Source: Chitinophaga niabensis (GTDB lineage Bacteria > Bacteroidota > Bacteroidia > Chitinophagales > Chitinophagaceae). Taken from it: a stretch of 64,000 nucleotides of DNA. Shown here in pieces: positions 1 to 6,932 of this stretch. The notes under the pieces are model-generated. The model was not told the origin of the DNA and made no database searches. It worked only from the letters and a program-made list of their open reading frames with translations. Made by a program: the position numbers and the translations under genes. The stretch spans positions 4,345,001-4,409,000 of the forward strand of contig NZ_CP154260.1 of assembly GCF_039545795.1 (NCBI RefSeq), read 5' to 3'. Position 1 is the stretch's first letter; the number at the start of each line of letters is the position of its first letter.

Positions 1-2
1 AC

Positions 3-533
3 TCTTCCATTCCCTCAACTACGCATATAGACACAACTAAAGGCGTAATAATACAAAATGGCGAAAAAAAAGGTAATGGACGCCTGGATTCTACCGGAGC
101 GAATGGATACAATGATCCTGGTGGAAAAAACTTTGCATATGTAATATTCTGGACTCGTGTAATCAACGAAGCTGCTACTCCGTTAGAACTAACAATTAAT
201 TTTCCTGCTGATTCATTCGCAATTCCCCGTTCTCCTCACTCTTACATAAAATTATTTCTGCCTCCGGACACAATGACACTTGAAAAAGAGTCATTGGATG
301 ACTATGGCTTAACAGGTTTAAAATCTTTTTTAGACACTAGCTTTAATAAACCGACGATGTTGCACAGAACAATTAATCCTAAAGAGGAGTGTCTTTTTTA
401 TACTATAGTGATCTCTGACGGTTATAATGGCACCTCACGAGCGGAACTTGTTTCAAAAGAACAAAATCTTTTTTATAGAATGAACATGCTTGATTCATTG
501 ATTCCTTGTGGACATATTGTTTTTAAAAAATGA
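3..533 (+). CDS. hypothetical protein, 5' end cut by window edge
   Basis: The reading frame is open from base 3 to the TGA-type stop at 531-533 (about 176 residues), although the first in-frame ATG is only at 273; the N-terminus therefore lies outside the window. The visible part has short alternating hydrophobic/polar stretches, as in a beta-rich protein, and no motif I recognise; I see no membrane segment. The DNA is clearly more AT-rich than the housekeeping genes that follow, and it sits beside a duplicated ssrA 3' end (704-908), so it may belong to an integrated element. The function is unknown. Confidence refers to it being a real coding frame. Confidence 0.6.
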   Translation, partial: SSIPSTTHIDTTKGVIIQNGEKKGNGRLDSTGANGYNDPGGKNFAYVIFWTRVINEAATPLELTINFPADSFAIPRSPHSYIKLFLPPDTMTLEKESLDDYGLTGLKSFLDTSFNKPTMLHRTINPKEECLFYTIVISDGYNGTSRAELVSKEQNLFYRMNMLDSLIPCGHIVFKK

Positions 534-703
534 GTTAATGTTCATGCGTAGACATTAAAACATTGGTGTTAAAAAAAGCCCCGGTGAATTATAGCTTTCA
601 ATCAGAAAATGGACAGAAACACTACTGATTTTAGTTTGGAGTAATAGCAGTTTTATAAGTATAAATAAAATCAGCGCATCAGGCTTCCTCTTTTCATTCT
701 ATT

Positions 704-765
704 ACAAAAAAATATCTACCTCGAAATGAGGTAGATATTTAAAGGAAATAATATTTCCTGGTGGA
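704..765. repeat. direct repeat copy A of the ssrA terminator/3' end
   Basis: About 62 bp nearly identical to 847-908, the end and terminator of ssrA. It holds an 11-13 bp perfect hairpin (AAATATCTACCTC / GAGGTAGATATTT) and the terminal bases CCTGGTGGA, followed by a degenerate T-arm-like stretch (761-790, GAACCC near its end). It looks like a duplicated or left-over attachment site at the tmRNA gene. Confidence 0.7.
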
Positions 766-846
766 GGCGAGGGAGCCTAATCGAACCCTTGGGCAGGTTA
801 TTAAAGTTATTTAGATCTATAAAGACCAATATTATATAGTTTTAAG

Positions 847-908
847 CAAAAAAAATATCTACCCCGAAATGAGATAGATATTTTAAAGAAATAATATTTC
901 CTGGTGGA
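847..908. repeat. direct repeat copy B (ssrA 3' end and terminator)
   Basis: Second copy of the repeat at 704-765. Read on the minus strand it gives the final CCACCA of ssrA, then an AT-rich hairpin with stem AATATCTA/TAGATATT and a run of T, which is a rho-independent terminator for the tmRNA. It differs from copy A by a few substitutions, including one that weakens the hairpin. Confidence 0.7.
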
Positions 909-1274
909 ACCGCCGGGAGTCGAACCCGGGTCCAAACATATTCACCGAAAGCTTTCTACATGTTTATTTTTGCATTGGTTTGTCGGAACTCGGCAGGGGC
1001 AAAACAAACCAACCTCGTCCTTATCCGTTTGAGTTTCGGTACCCACTCACAGAAACCATGAGTACCTATTCCGCTATTGGTTTGATTCAGCGGCTGAAGT
1101 CACAGCAGACAGCAACTCACAGCGGCCATAATGGGTGCGCTAATTTAATTAGGCAGCCATGGCGTAGTTAGATTCGCCTTTTGATGTTTGGGTATTCAGA
1201 TTTACGTGCTAATTATCCAACGCACGACATGCTTACACTTTCAAAGACCTATGCTGTCAAAACCGGTCGGCCCC
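902..1274 (-). ncRNA. ssrA: transfer-messenger RNA (tmRNA)
   Basis: tmRNA rescues stalled ribosomes and tags the nascent peptide for proteolysis together with SmpB. On the minus strand the RNA starts GGGGCCGACC and ends CGGTTCCACCA; the first seven bases pair fully with CGGTUCC before the discriminator A and CCA (two G-U pairs). The T arm is CCGGG-TTCGACT-CCCGG. The tag reading frame ends GGC GAA TCT AAC TAC GCC ATG GCT GCC TAA, giving GESNYAMAA, which is the short Bacteroidota type (resume codon for Gly, ending in AA for ClpXP/ClpAP). Length about 373 nt is normal. It is followed by its own terminator in the repeat at 847-908. A short open frame inside it (980-1171, plus) is a shadow. Confidence 0.95.
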
Positions 1275-1299
1275 ATGTTTTACAGAATGCAAAGATACA

Positions 1300-2634
1300 C
1301 TAAAATTTCGAAGTGATCCAACGCCACACATCTAATCCATTCGCAAACAGCAACAAACTGAACAGGATAACCATCCCTACGATCTGTGCATATTCCATGA
1401 ATTTCTCACTTGGCTTGCGGCCGGTGATCATCTCATACGTCAGGAATACTACGTGTCCGCCATCCAATGCCGGAATGGGCAGAATATTCATGAAGGCGAG
1501 GATAATGCTCAATAATGCAGTGAACGTCCAGAAGCTCTGCCAATCCCATTCTGATGGGAAGAGGTTGCCAATGCTCATAAATCCACCCAGGGATTCCGTT
1601 ACTTTCACTTCTTTGGAAACAAAGATCAGGCGCAGCTGCTGTACATATTTCACCAGTGTGCTTACGGCTCTGTTGAAACCTGCAGGGATTGCCTGGCCAA
1701 AGGTATAATGCTTTGTTACGATGTCAAATTGCTTGCTGAGCCTTACATTCATTCCAAACCCTTCGGCAGGGATCTTAGCTGTGATGGGAATAGTATCAGC
1801 TCCTCTTAATACGGTAATGGTTGCCACTTTACCTGTATCTCTGCGCAGGGCTTTGTAATACTCATGGAAATAAGTGATAGCGGTGTCATTAAACTTCAAC
1901 ACTTTGTCTCCCTGGCGGAAACCGGCTTTATATCCTTCCCTTTCTTTGTAAACCGTATCAAAAACGGCCAGGATGCGGGGTTCCGCAAACTGTCCTTTCC
2001 GTTTGATCAATTGTCTTACAAACCCTTCCGGCAGTTTGATCTCCATCTTTTGTCCATCTCTTTCCACTTCTATACTTTGCGCTTCTCTCAGGATCATTTC
2101 ACCTGCAAGGCCTTCAAAATTCTCCACGGGTTTATTGGCTACTGTAAGGATCTTGTCCCCATCTCTCAGGCCGATGCTTCTTGTGAGGGAATCTGTTACG
2201 ATACCATATTTCACAGCGGTATTAGGCAGGTATTGCTCTCCATAATACCAAAGCAGCATGGTAAAGATGAGGAATCCGAGGATCAGGTTCACGGTTACTC
2301 CGCCGATCATAATGATCAGCCTTTGCCAGGCTGGTTTGGAACGGAATTCCCATGGCTGGGGCGGTTTGCTCATCTGCTCCTTGTCCATACTCTCGTCTAT
2401 CATCCCGGAGATCTTCACGTAACCACCCAATGGTAACCAGCCCACGCCATACTCGGTATCACCTTTCCTGAATTTAAAAAGAGAGAACCAGGGATCGAAG
2501 AAAAGGTAGAACTTCTCTACTTTGGTCTTAAATAACTTGGCCGGGATAAAATGCCCTAATTCATGCAGGACCACCAAAATCGACAGCGACAAGATCAACT
2601 GTCCTGCTTTTACAAATATTTCCTGTGTTGTCAT
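1300..2634 (-). CDS. rseP: RIP metalloprotease RseP (site-2 protease)
   Basis: Inner-membrane zinc protease that cuts transmembrane anti-sigma factors and remnant signal peptides. The 444-residue product has the zinc motif HELGH at residues 24-28 inside the first membrane segment, a further segment near 110-130, PDZ-like sequence in the middle (GLRDGDKILTVANKPV; GFRQGDKVLKFN) and the second active-site motif NILPIPALDGGH near residue 385, where the Asp is the third zinc ligand. Final membrane segment at the C-terminus. Length matches the family. It lies 53 bp downstream of dxr on the same strand, the usual dxr-rseP order in Bacteroidota, so the two are probably co-transcribed. Confidence 0.95.
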   Translation of the reverse strand: MTTQEIFVKAGQLILSLSILVVLHELGHFIPAKLFKTKVEKFYLFFDPWFSLFKFRKGDTEYGVGWLPLGGYVKISGMIDESMDKEQMSKPPQPWEFRSKPAWQRLIIMIGGVTVNLILGFLIFTMLLWYYGEQYLPNTAVKYGIVTDSLTRSIGLRDGDKILTVANKPVENFEGLAGEMILREAQSIEVERDGQKMEIKLPEGFVRQLIKRKGQFAEPRILAVFDTVYKEREGYKAGFRQGDKVLKFNDTAITYFHEYYKALRRDTGKVATITVLRGADTIPITAKIPAEGFGMNVRLSKQFDIVTKHYTFGQAIPAGFNRAVSTLVKYVQQLRLIFVSKEVKVTESLGGFMSIGNLFPSEWDWQSFWTFTALLSIILAFMNILPIPALDGGHVVFLTYEMITGRKPSEKFMEYAQIVGMVILFSLLLFANGLDVWRWITSKF

Positions 2635-2687
2635 GTATTATTGAATATATACTTTTAAGCTAATGTAGATAATAAAGGCGACAAGTA

Positions 2688-3851
2688 TCAGGTCAGGCTG
2701 TGGATTAACTCGGCGGCATGCTCGCGGGCAGCTGCATCAGCCTGATAATAATGCTGTAAGGACGGCTTTTCAACAAAAGGAATCTTTACCAGCGTTTCTT
2801 CGATCACCTCCGTCATTTGCAGGAAGCCTATGCGGTTCTTTAAAAAAGCGTTCACTACCTCTTCGTTGGCTGCGTTCATGATACAGGCGGCATTTCCACC
2901 TTTTTTCAATACCTCTGTGGCAATAGCAAGGTTACGGAAAGTTTTGGTATCTGGTTGCTCAAAAGTAAGTGAGGGGTAATTCTTAAAAGAAAACCGGGGA
3001 AAATCATTGGACAAACGGTCAGGATATCCCAAGGCATACTGAATGGGTAATTTCATGTCCGGCAGGCCCATCTGCGCTTTCATGGAGCCATCTGCGAATT
3101 GCACCATGGAATGAATGATGGATTGCGGGTGTACGATCACTTCGATCTGATCAGCGGTTAGACCAAATAACCATTTGGCTTCGATCATTTCCAGGCCCTT
3201 ATTCATGAGGGTTGCAGAATCTATGCTGATCTTTGCCCCCATACTCCAGTTGGGATGCTGCAGGGCATGATCTTTCTTAACATTAAACAGGAAATTGGTC
3301 TTTTTCCCCAGGAAAGGCCCGCCGGAAGCGGTGAGGATCACTTTCTCCACCTTAGCCAGAGGTTCTCCCTGTAAACACTGAAAGATGGCAGAATGCTCAG
3401 AATCAACAGGGATAATGGGTACATTCTTCTTACGGGCAGTGGCTATCACAATATCTCCGGCTACCACCAGTGTTTCCTTATTGGCTAACCCAACAGGTGT
3501 TCCCTGCTCCAATGCAGACAAGGTAGGCGCCAGACCGGCAAAGCCCATAATGGCTGCCAGCATAAAATCTATGGAATCCCAGGCAGCTACCTCCACCATG
3601 GCGGCAGGGCCTGCAAATACTTTAATCCCTTTATCAAAGAGCACTTCTTTAACAGCAGCATATTTACTCTCATCACCGATCACAACGGCATTGGGAGAAA
3701 ACAGCAAAGCCTGTTCTATCAGGAGTTCAGCGTTCTGCTGAGCAGTTAATACTTCCACCTCAAACTTATCCGGATGCGCCGCAATCACTTCTAAAGCCTG
3801 GCGACCTATAGACCCGGTTGAACCAAATATTGCAATACGTTTTTTACTCAT
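2688..3851 (-). CDS. dxr: 1-deoxy-D-xylulose 5-phosphate reductoisomerase
   Basis: NADPH-dependent enzyme converting DXP to 2-C-methyl-D-erythritol 4-phosphate, first committed step of the non-mevalonate isoprenoid pathway; cytosolic. The N-terminus shows the nucleotide-binding motif GSTGSIG; PVDSEHSAIFQ, ASGGPF, SMGAKISIDSATLMNKGLE and VHPQSIIHSMVQF carry the metal- and substrate-binding residues. The frame could start at 3926, but those 25 extra residues are not family-like and would overlap the hairpin at 3912-3945, so I chose the Met at 3851 (387 aa, the usual length). Followed by rseP after 53 bp. Confidence 0.93.
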   Translation of the reverse strand: MSKKRIAIFGSTGSIGRQALEVIAAHPDKFEVEVLTAQQNAELLIEQALLFSPNAVVIGDESKYAAVKEVLFDKGIKVFAGPAAMVEVAAWDSIDFMLAAIMGFAGLAPTLSALEQGTPVGLANKETLVVAGDIVIATARKKNVPIIPVDSEHSAIFQCLQGEPLAKVEKVILTASGGPFLGKKTNFLFNVKKDHALQHPNWSMGAKISIDSATLMNKGLEMIEAKWLFGLTADQIEVIVHPQSIIHSMVQFADGSMKAQMGLPDMKLPIQYALGYPDRLSNDFPRFSFKNYPSLTFEQPDTKTFRNLAIATEVLKKGGNAACIMNAANEEVVNAFLKNRIGFLQMTEVIEETLVKIPFVEKPSLQHYYQADAAAREHAAELIHSLT

Positions 3852-3911
3852 GATCAGACAAGAATGACTCCTATGGTTAAATTTAAACAGTTTTTTCAAT
3901 ATGCGTGCGGA

Positions 3912-3945
3912 AACCGGCTTCTGCATTTGTTATTGAAGAAGCCGG
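3912..3945 (-). terminator. hairpin between GH3 gene and dxr
   Basis: Inverted repeat ACCGGCTTCT / AGAAGCCGGT with a 14-15 nt loop, just downstream of the GH3 gene stop on the minus strand. There is no clear T run, so it may be an attenuator or a processing site rather than a strong terminator. Confidence 0.4.
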
Positions 3946-3964
3946 TCCATGCGTTATAATGTGA

Positions 3965-5464
3965 TTAGCGTCCTGCCAGGTAGTTGCCCAGTTCGTCAGC
4001 AATTCGCCTGTCATTACTGAGCCGAGGCACTTTGTTCTGCCCTCCCAGCTTACCGATGGATTTCATGTAGTCAATAAACCCATTTTTACGTATGGGCCTG
4101 ATCTTTAAAGGTTGTAATATATTACCGGTTAACAAATCTTCGTAATAAATGTTCTTGTTCCGCAACTGCCGGTCTACCTGAAGCGCAAATGCTTCCAGGT
4201 TATCCGGGATCTGCTCAAACTCCACAAACCATTCATGGTAGGGCAATTCTCCATTTACCTGGATACGCGGAGCTACCGTAAACTCGGTGATCCTTATACC
4301 CCTGGTATCGGCAACGCCCATCAGACTTTGTTCTACCTCCTCTCCGATCACATGTTCCCCGAATGCGGAAATAAAATGTTTCGTACGGCCGGTCACCACT
4401 ATCCGGTAAGGGCTGGTGGATACGAACTTAACGGTATCTCCTATGTTATAAGCCCATAAACCCGCGTTGGTACTCACTATCATGGCATAATTCACACCGG
4501 TTTTCACTTCTTTCAGCGGAATGCGGGTAGGATTCTCATTAAATATTTCAGTGGCGGGTATAAATTCGAAAAAGATACCGCTGTTTGTGTTCAGCAGCAA
4601 TCCTTCCTGTTCCTGCGAATCCTGGAAGGCAAAGAAACCTTCAGAGGCAGGGAAAGTTTCAATGGTGGTCACTTTCCGGCCTACAGAATCCATCAGTTTG
4701 GCCCTGTATGGTTCAAAGTTCACACCGCCGTGTACCAGTAATTTGAAATTCGGGAACAGTTCACCAACTGTTTTGCCGCTCTGTGCCATCAACCTGTCGA
4801 AATACATCTGCATCCATGGTGGAATACCACTGATCAGGCGCATATCTGCATTAATGGTTTCCTCTACGATCTTGCCCAGCTTTGTTTCCCAGTCTTCAAT
4901 ACAATTGGTTTCGTAGGTAGGTAACTGGTTGGTGCGGAGATAACGGGGGATCTGGTGATTGGCAATACCACTCAGCCGGCCGGTGGGGATGCCACCCACA
5001 CGTTCCAGTTCAGGAGAGCCGGAAAGGAAAATAAGTTTTCCGTCAAACACGCTGGTATCGCCGGTTTCCACCACATTACAAAAAACTGCATTGCGGGAAG
5101 TATTAAAATGGTGGTCTACTGATTCCTTTGTGATGGGGATATATTTCACCCCGCTGGTAGTTCCGGAGGTTTTGGCAAAGTAGATCGGCTGCCCTTTCCA
5201 TAATATATTATGCTTTCCTTCCTTTATCTTCTCAATATAAGGTTTGAATTGTTCATAGTCCCTGACAGGAACAGCCTGCTTATAGGCTTCATAGGACTGT
5301 ATATTCTCAAACTGGTGATCTTTGCCAAATTCCGTTTTCCTGCCGGTTTTTATCAGTTCTTGCCAGATTGATTCCTGATCTTCCACCGCCCTTTGCATTT
5401 CCTTCTTTACCTTATTTGCGATAATGGAAGCAAATGGTTTGGCCAGCAGTGATTTAAACTTCAT
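3965..5464 (-). CDS. GH3 family acyl-adenylate/amido synthetase-like protein
   Basis: The 499-residue protein belongs to the GH3 (auxin-responsive promoter) family of the ANL adenylating superfamily. The ATP-binding loop is visible as KTSGTTSGVKYIPIT near residues 95-109, and the second half has ETFPASEGFFAFQ and the acidic YNIGDTVKFVS segment that completes the adenylate site, followed by a hinge before the C-terminal domain. In plants the family conjugates amino acids to acyl acids; the bacterial substrates are unknown, so I name only the family. No signal peptide. It is a single gene with its own upstream region; a possible -7 box (minus, TACTTTTG) lies at 5502-5509. Confidence 0.85.
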   Translation of the reverse strand: MKFKSLLAKPFASIIANKVKKEMQRAVEDQESIWQELIKTGRKTEFGKDHQFENIQSYEAYKQAVPVRDYEQFKPYIEKIKEGKHNILWKGQPIYFAKTSGTTSGVKYIPITKESVDHHFNTSRNAVFCNVVETGDTSVFDGKLIFLSGSPELERVGGIPTGRLSGIANHQIPRYLRTNQLPTYETNCIEDWETKLGKIVEETINADMRLISGIPPWMQMYFDRLMAQSGKTVGELFPNFKLLVHGGVNFEPYRAKLMDSVGRKVTTIETFPASEGFFAFQDSQEQEGLLLNTNSGIFFEFIPATEIFNENPTRIPLKEVKTGVNYAMIVSTNAGLWAYNIGDTVKFVSTSPYRIVVTGRTKHFISAFGEHVIGEEVEQSLMGVADTRGIRITEFTVAPRIQVNGELPYHEWFVEFEQIPDNLEAFALQVDRQLRNKNIYYEDLLTGNILQPLKIRPIRKNGFIDYMKSIGKLGGQNKVPRLSNDRRIADELGNYLAGR

Positions 5465-5688
5465 GCCCCGATATTTTTAATTTAATGATCAACATAAAGA
5501 ACAAAAGTATAAAAATTGTACGCAAGATAGCAGTTTTTCGGAGTGGCTACAGCCGGGCATTGTAGCGGAAATTGGGGTATAACAGGGTAGAGCGCGGGGG
5601 AGCAGGGATGCTAAACAATTGTTAAAAAAAACTAAAATACTAAAAACTCCGTATCTTTGATATGTAAAAAGCTATTTTTCAATGTACT

Positions 5689-5706
5689 GCCCCGGTTCGC
5701 TGGGGC
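5689..5706 (+). promoter_or_regulatory. GC hairpin upstream of rplU
   Basis: Perfect 5-bp stem GCCCC/GGGGC around an 8-nt loop, flanked on both sides by the direct repeat ATGTACTGC. A possible further -7 box TATCTTTG (5651-5658) lies upstream, so the hairpin could be in a long rplU leader and act in ribosomal-protein autoregulation. This is inference only. Confidence 0.3.
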
Positions 5707-5732
5707 GATGTACTGCAATAAGTATTAATTTC

Positions 5733-5764
5733 TTTGTTGATTAAAAAACAAAGTAATACCTTTG
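5733..5764 (+). promoter_or_regulatory. Bacteroidota-type promoter of rplU-rpmA
   Basis: TTTG (5733-5736), 20 bp spacer, TACCTTTG (5757-5764), matching the Bacteroidota sigma-70 consensus TTTG-N19/20-TAnnTTTG. Transcription would begin around 5770, about 18 nt before the chosen rplU start. Confidence 0.7.
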
Positions 5765-5787
5765 CAGGAAATTATTTTTGGAATATT

Positions 5788-6090
5788 ATGTTCGCAGTTG
5801 TAACAATCGCAGGTCAGCAATTCAAGGTAGCTAAAGGTCAAGAGATCTTTGTACAGCAATTGACTGGTAATATCGGAGATAAAGTAGAATTCGCAGAAGT
5901 TCTGCTGACCGACAACGACGGCAAGATAACCGTTGGCACTGATGTAAAATCAGTAGTAAAAGCAGAGATCCTGGCTCACGTTCAAGGTGATAAAGTGATC
6001 GCTTTCAAGATGAAGAGAAGAAAAGGCTTCAGAAAGAAAGTGGGTCACCGTACTCATTTTACCCGTCTCAAGATCAACGAAATTGCTTAA
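5788..6090 (+). CDS. rplU: 50S ribosomal protein L21
   Basis: Large-subunit protein that binds 23S rRNA near the tunnel region. The product starts MFAVVTIAGQQFKV and contains the family signature near the end (RRKGFRKKVGHRTHFTRLKI). I chose the Met at 5788 (100 aa, normal L21 length): a longer frame from a TTG at 5734 would put the start inside the promoter at 5733-5764. rpmA follows after 35 bp, the almost universal L21-L27 order, so both are one transcript. Confidence 0.96.
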   Translation: MFAVVTIAGQQFKVAKGQEIFVQQLTGNIGDKVEFAEVLLTDNDGKITVGTDVKSVVKAEILAHVQGDKVIAFKMKRRKGFRKKVGHRTHFTRLKINEIA

Positions 6091-6125
6091 TTTTATATTG
6101 ATAAAAGTTATAAAGTACTAATACA

Positions 6126-6404
6126 ATGGCACATAAAAAAGGTGAAGGTAGTGTTAAGAACGGTCGTGATTCCCATAGCAAAAGGCTGGGAGTTAAAATC
6201 TTCGGTGGCCAGGTGGCGGTAGCAGGTAATGTTATTATCCGTCAAAGAGGCACAGTTTATCATGCAGGTTCTAACGTAGGTATTGGTAAGGATTTTACCA
6301 TCTACGCTCTTACAGATGGTCTGGTGGAATTTAGAAAAGGTCAGAAAGACAGAACCTTCGTTTCCGTAAAGTCATTTGATACCACTGCACAGGCGGAAGC
6401 TTAA
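6126..6404 (+). CDS. rpmA: 50S ribosomal protein L27
   Basis: L27 reaches into the peptidyl-transferase centre with its N-terminal tail. The 92-residue product begins [20 protein letters not shown] and contains [18 protein letters not shown], the family signature. The N-terminal tail starts directly with the mature AHKKG form, without the cleavable extension seen in Firmicutes. Co-transcribed with rplU; a Lys/Ala repeat gene follows after 67 bp. Confidence 0.97.
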   Translation: MAHKKGEGSVKNGRDSHSKRLGVKIFGGQVAVAGNVIIRQRGTVYHAGSNVGIGKDFTIYALTDGLVEFRKGQKDRTFVSVKSFDTTAQAEA

Positions 6405-6471
6405 TGCAGTGTTAGCCATAAAGTTTTTTTTGATACCCAATTTTTTTTACTAACCCAAAATTCAAAAAACA

Positions 6472-6816
6472 ATGGCAACAATTAAGAAAGCTGCTAAAAA
6501 AGCGGCTCCTAAGAAGAAAGCTGCTGCTAAGAAAGCTGCTCCTAAAAAGAAAGCTGCTGCTAAGAAAGCCGCTCCTAAAAAGAAAGCTGCTGCTAAGAAA
6601 GCCGCTCCTAAAAAGAAAGCTGCTGCTAAGAAAGCCGCTCCTAAAAAGAAAGCTGCTGCTAAGAAAGCTGCTCCTAAAAAGAAAGCTGCTGCTAAGAAAG
6701 CTGCTCCTAAAAAGAAAGCTGCTGCTAAAAAAGCCGCTCCTAAAAAGAAAGCAGCTCCAAAGAAGAAAGCCGCTAAAAAAGCTGCTCCTTCTGCACCATC
6801 AGCTCCGGCCATGTAA
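6472..6816 (+). CDS. Lys/Ala/Pro-rich histone H1-like repeat protein
   Basis: The 114-residue product is almost entirely a 10-residue repeat, KKAAPKKKAA, encoded by about eight near-identical 30-bp units (6500-6760), ending SAPSAPAM. It resembles the C-terminal tail of histone H1 and bacterial Hc1/AlgP-type proteins: very basic, disordered, and likely to bind DNA or RNA without sequence preference. It sits 67 bp behind rpmA and ahead of a strong terminator (6841-6873), so it is probably expressed with the ribosomal genes. The opposite strand is also open across the repeat (6462-6812) only because of the composition. Whether it compacts the nucleoid or aids ribosome assembly cannot be told from sequence. 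Confidence 0.75.
   Translation: MATIKKAAKKAAPKKKAAAKKAAPKKKAAAKKAAPKKKAAAKKAAPKKKAAAKKAAPKKKAAAKKAAPKKKAAAKKAAPKKKAAAKKAAPKKKAAPKKKAAKKAAPSAPSAPAM
6500..6762 (+). repeat. 30-bp tandem repeat within the Lys/Ala gene
   Basis: About eight copies of a 30-bp unit (AAAAAGAAAGCTGCTGCTAA and following GAAAGC(T/C)GCTCCT). Copies differ mainly at synonymous third positions, so the array is likely to change copy number by slippage in steps of 10 codons without frameshift. Confidence 0.85.
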
Positions 6817-6840
6817 TTTCGAATTTACTAACTGTAGCAT

Positions 6841-6873
6841 AAGAACCCCGATGCAAATCGGGGTTCTTTTTTT
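6841..6873 (+). terminator. rho-independent terminator after rplU-rpmA operon
   Basis: Perfect 12-bp stem AAGAACCCCGAT/ATCGGGGTTCTT with a small loop, followed by seven T. Confidence 0.9.
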
Positions 6874-6932
6874 GTGTAATACCCCTCCTCCCCTTTGCTC
6901 ATTCCGGCCGAATCCCCTAACTTACGCCATCT

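Noticed and set aside
761..800. tRNA gene next to ssrA
   Set aside because: The T-arm-like end GGGTTCGATTAGG has no matching acceptor or anticodon arm nearby; it is treated as a degenerate ssrA-end copy.
980..1171. 63-codon plus-strand frame
   Set aside because: Lies inside the tmRNA gene.
6462..6812. Minus-strand frame of about 116 codons opposite the Lys/Ala gene
   Set aside because: It is only the complement of a low-complexity repeat: Ala/Phe/Leu-rich translation with no independent support; the plus strand lies in a normal operon with a terminator.
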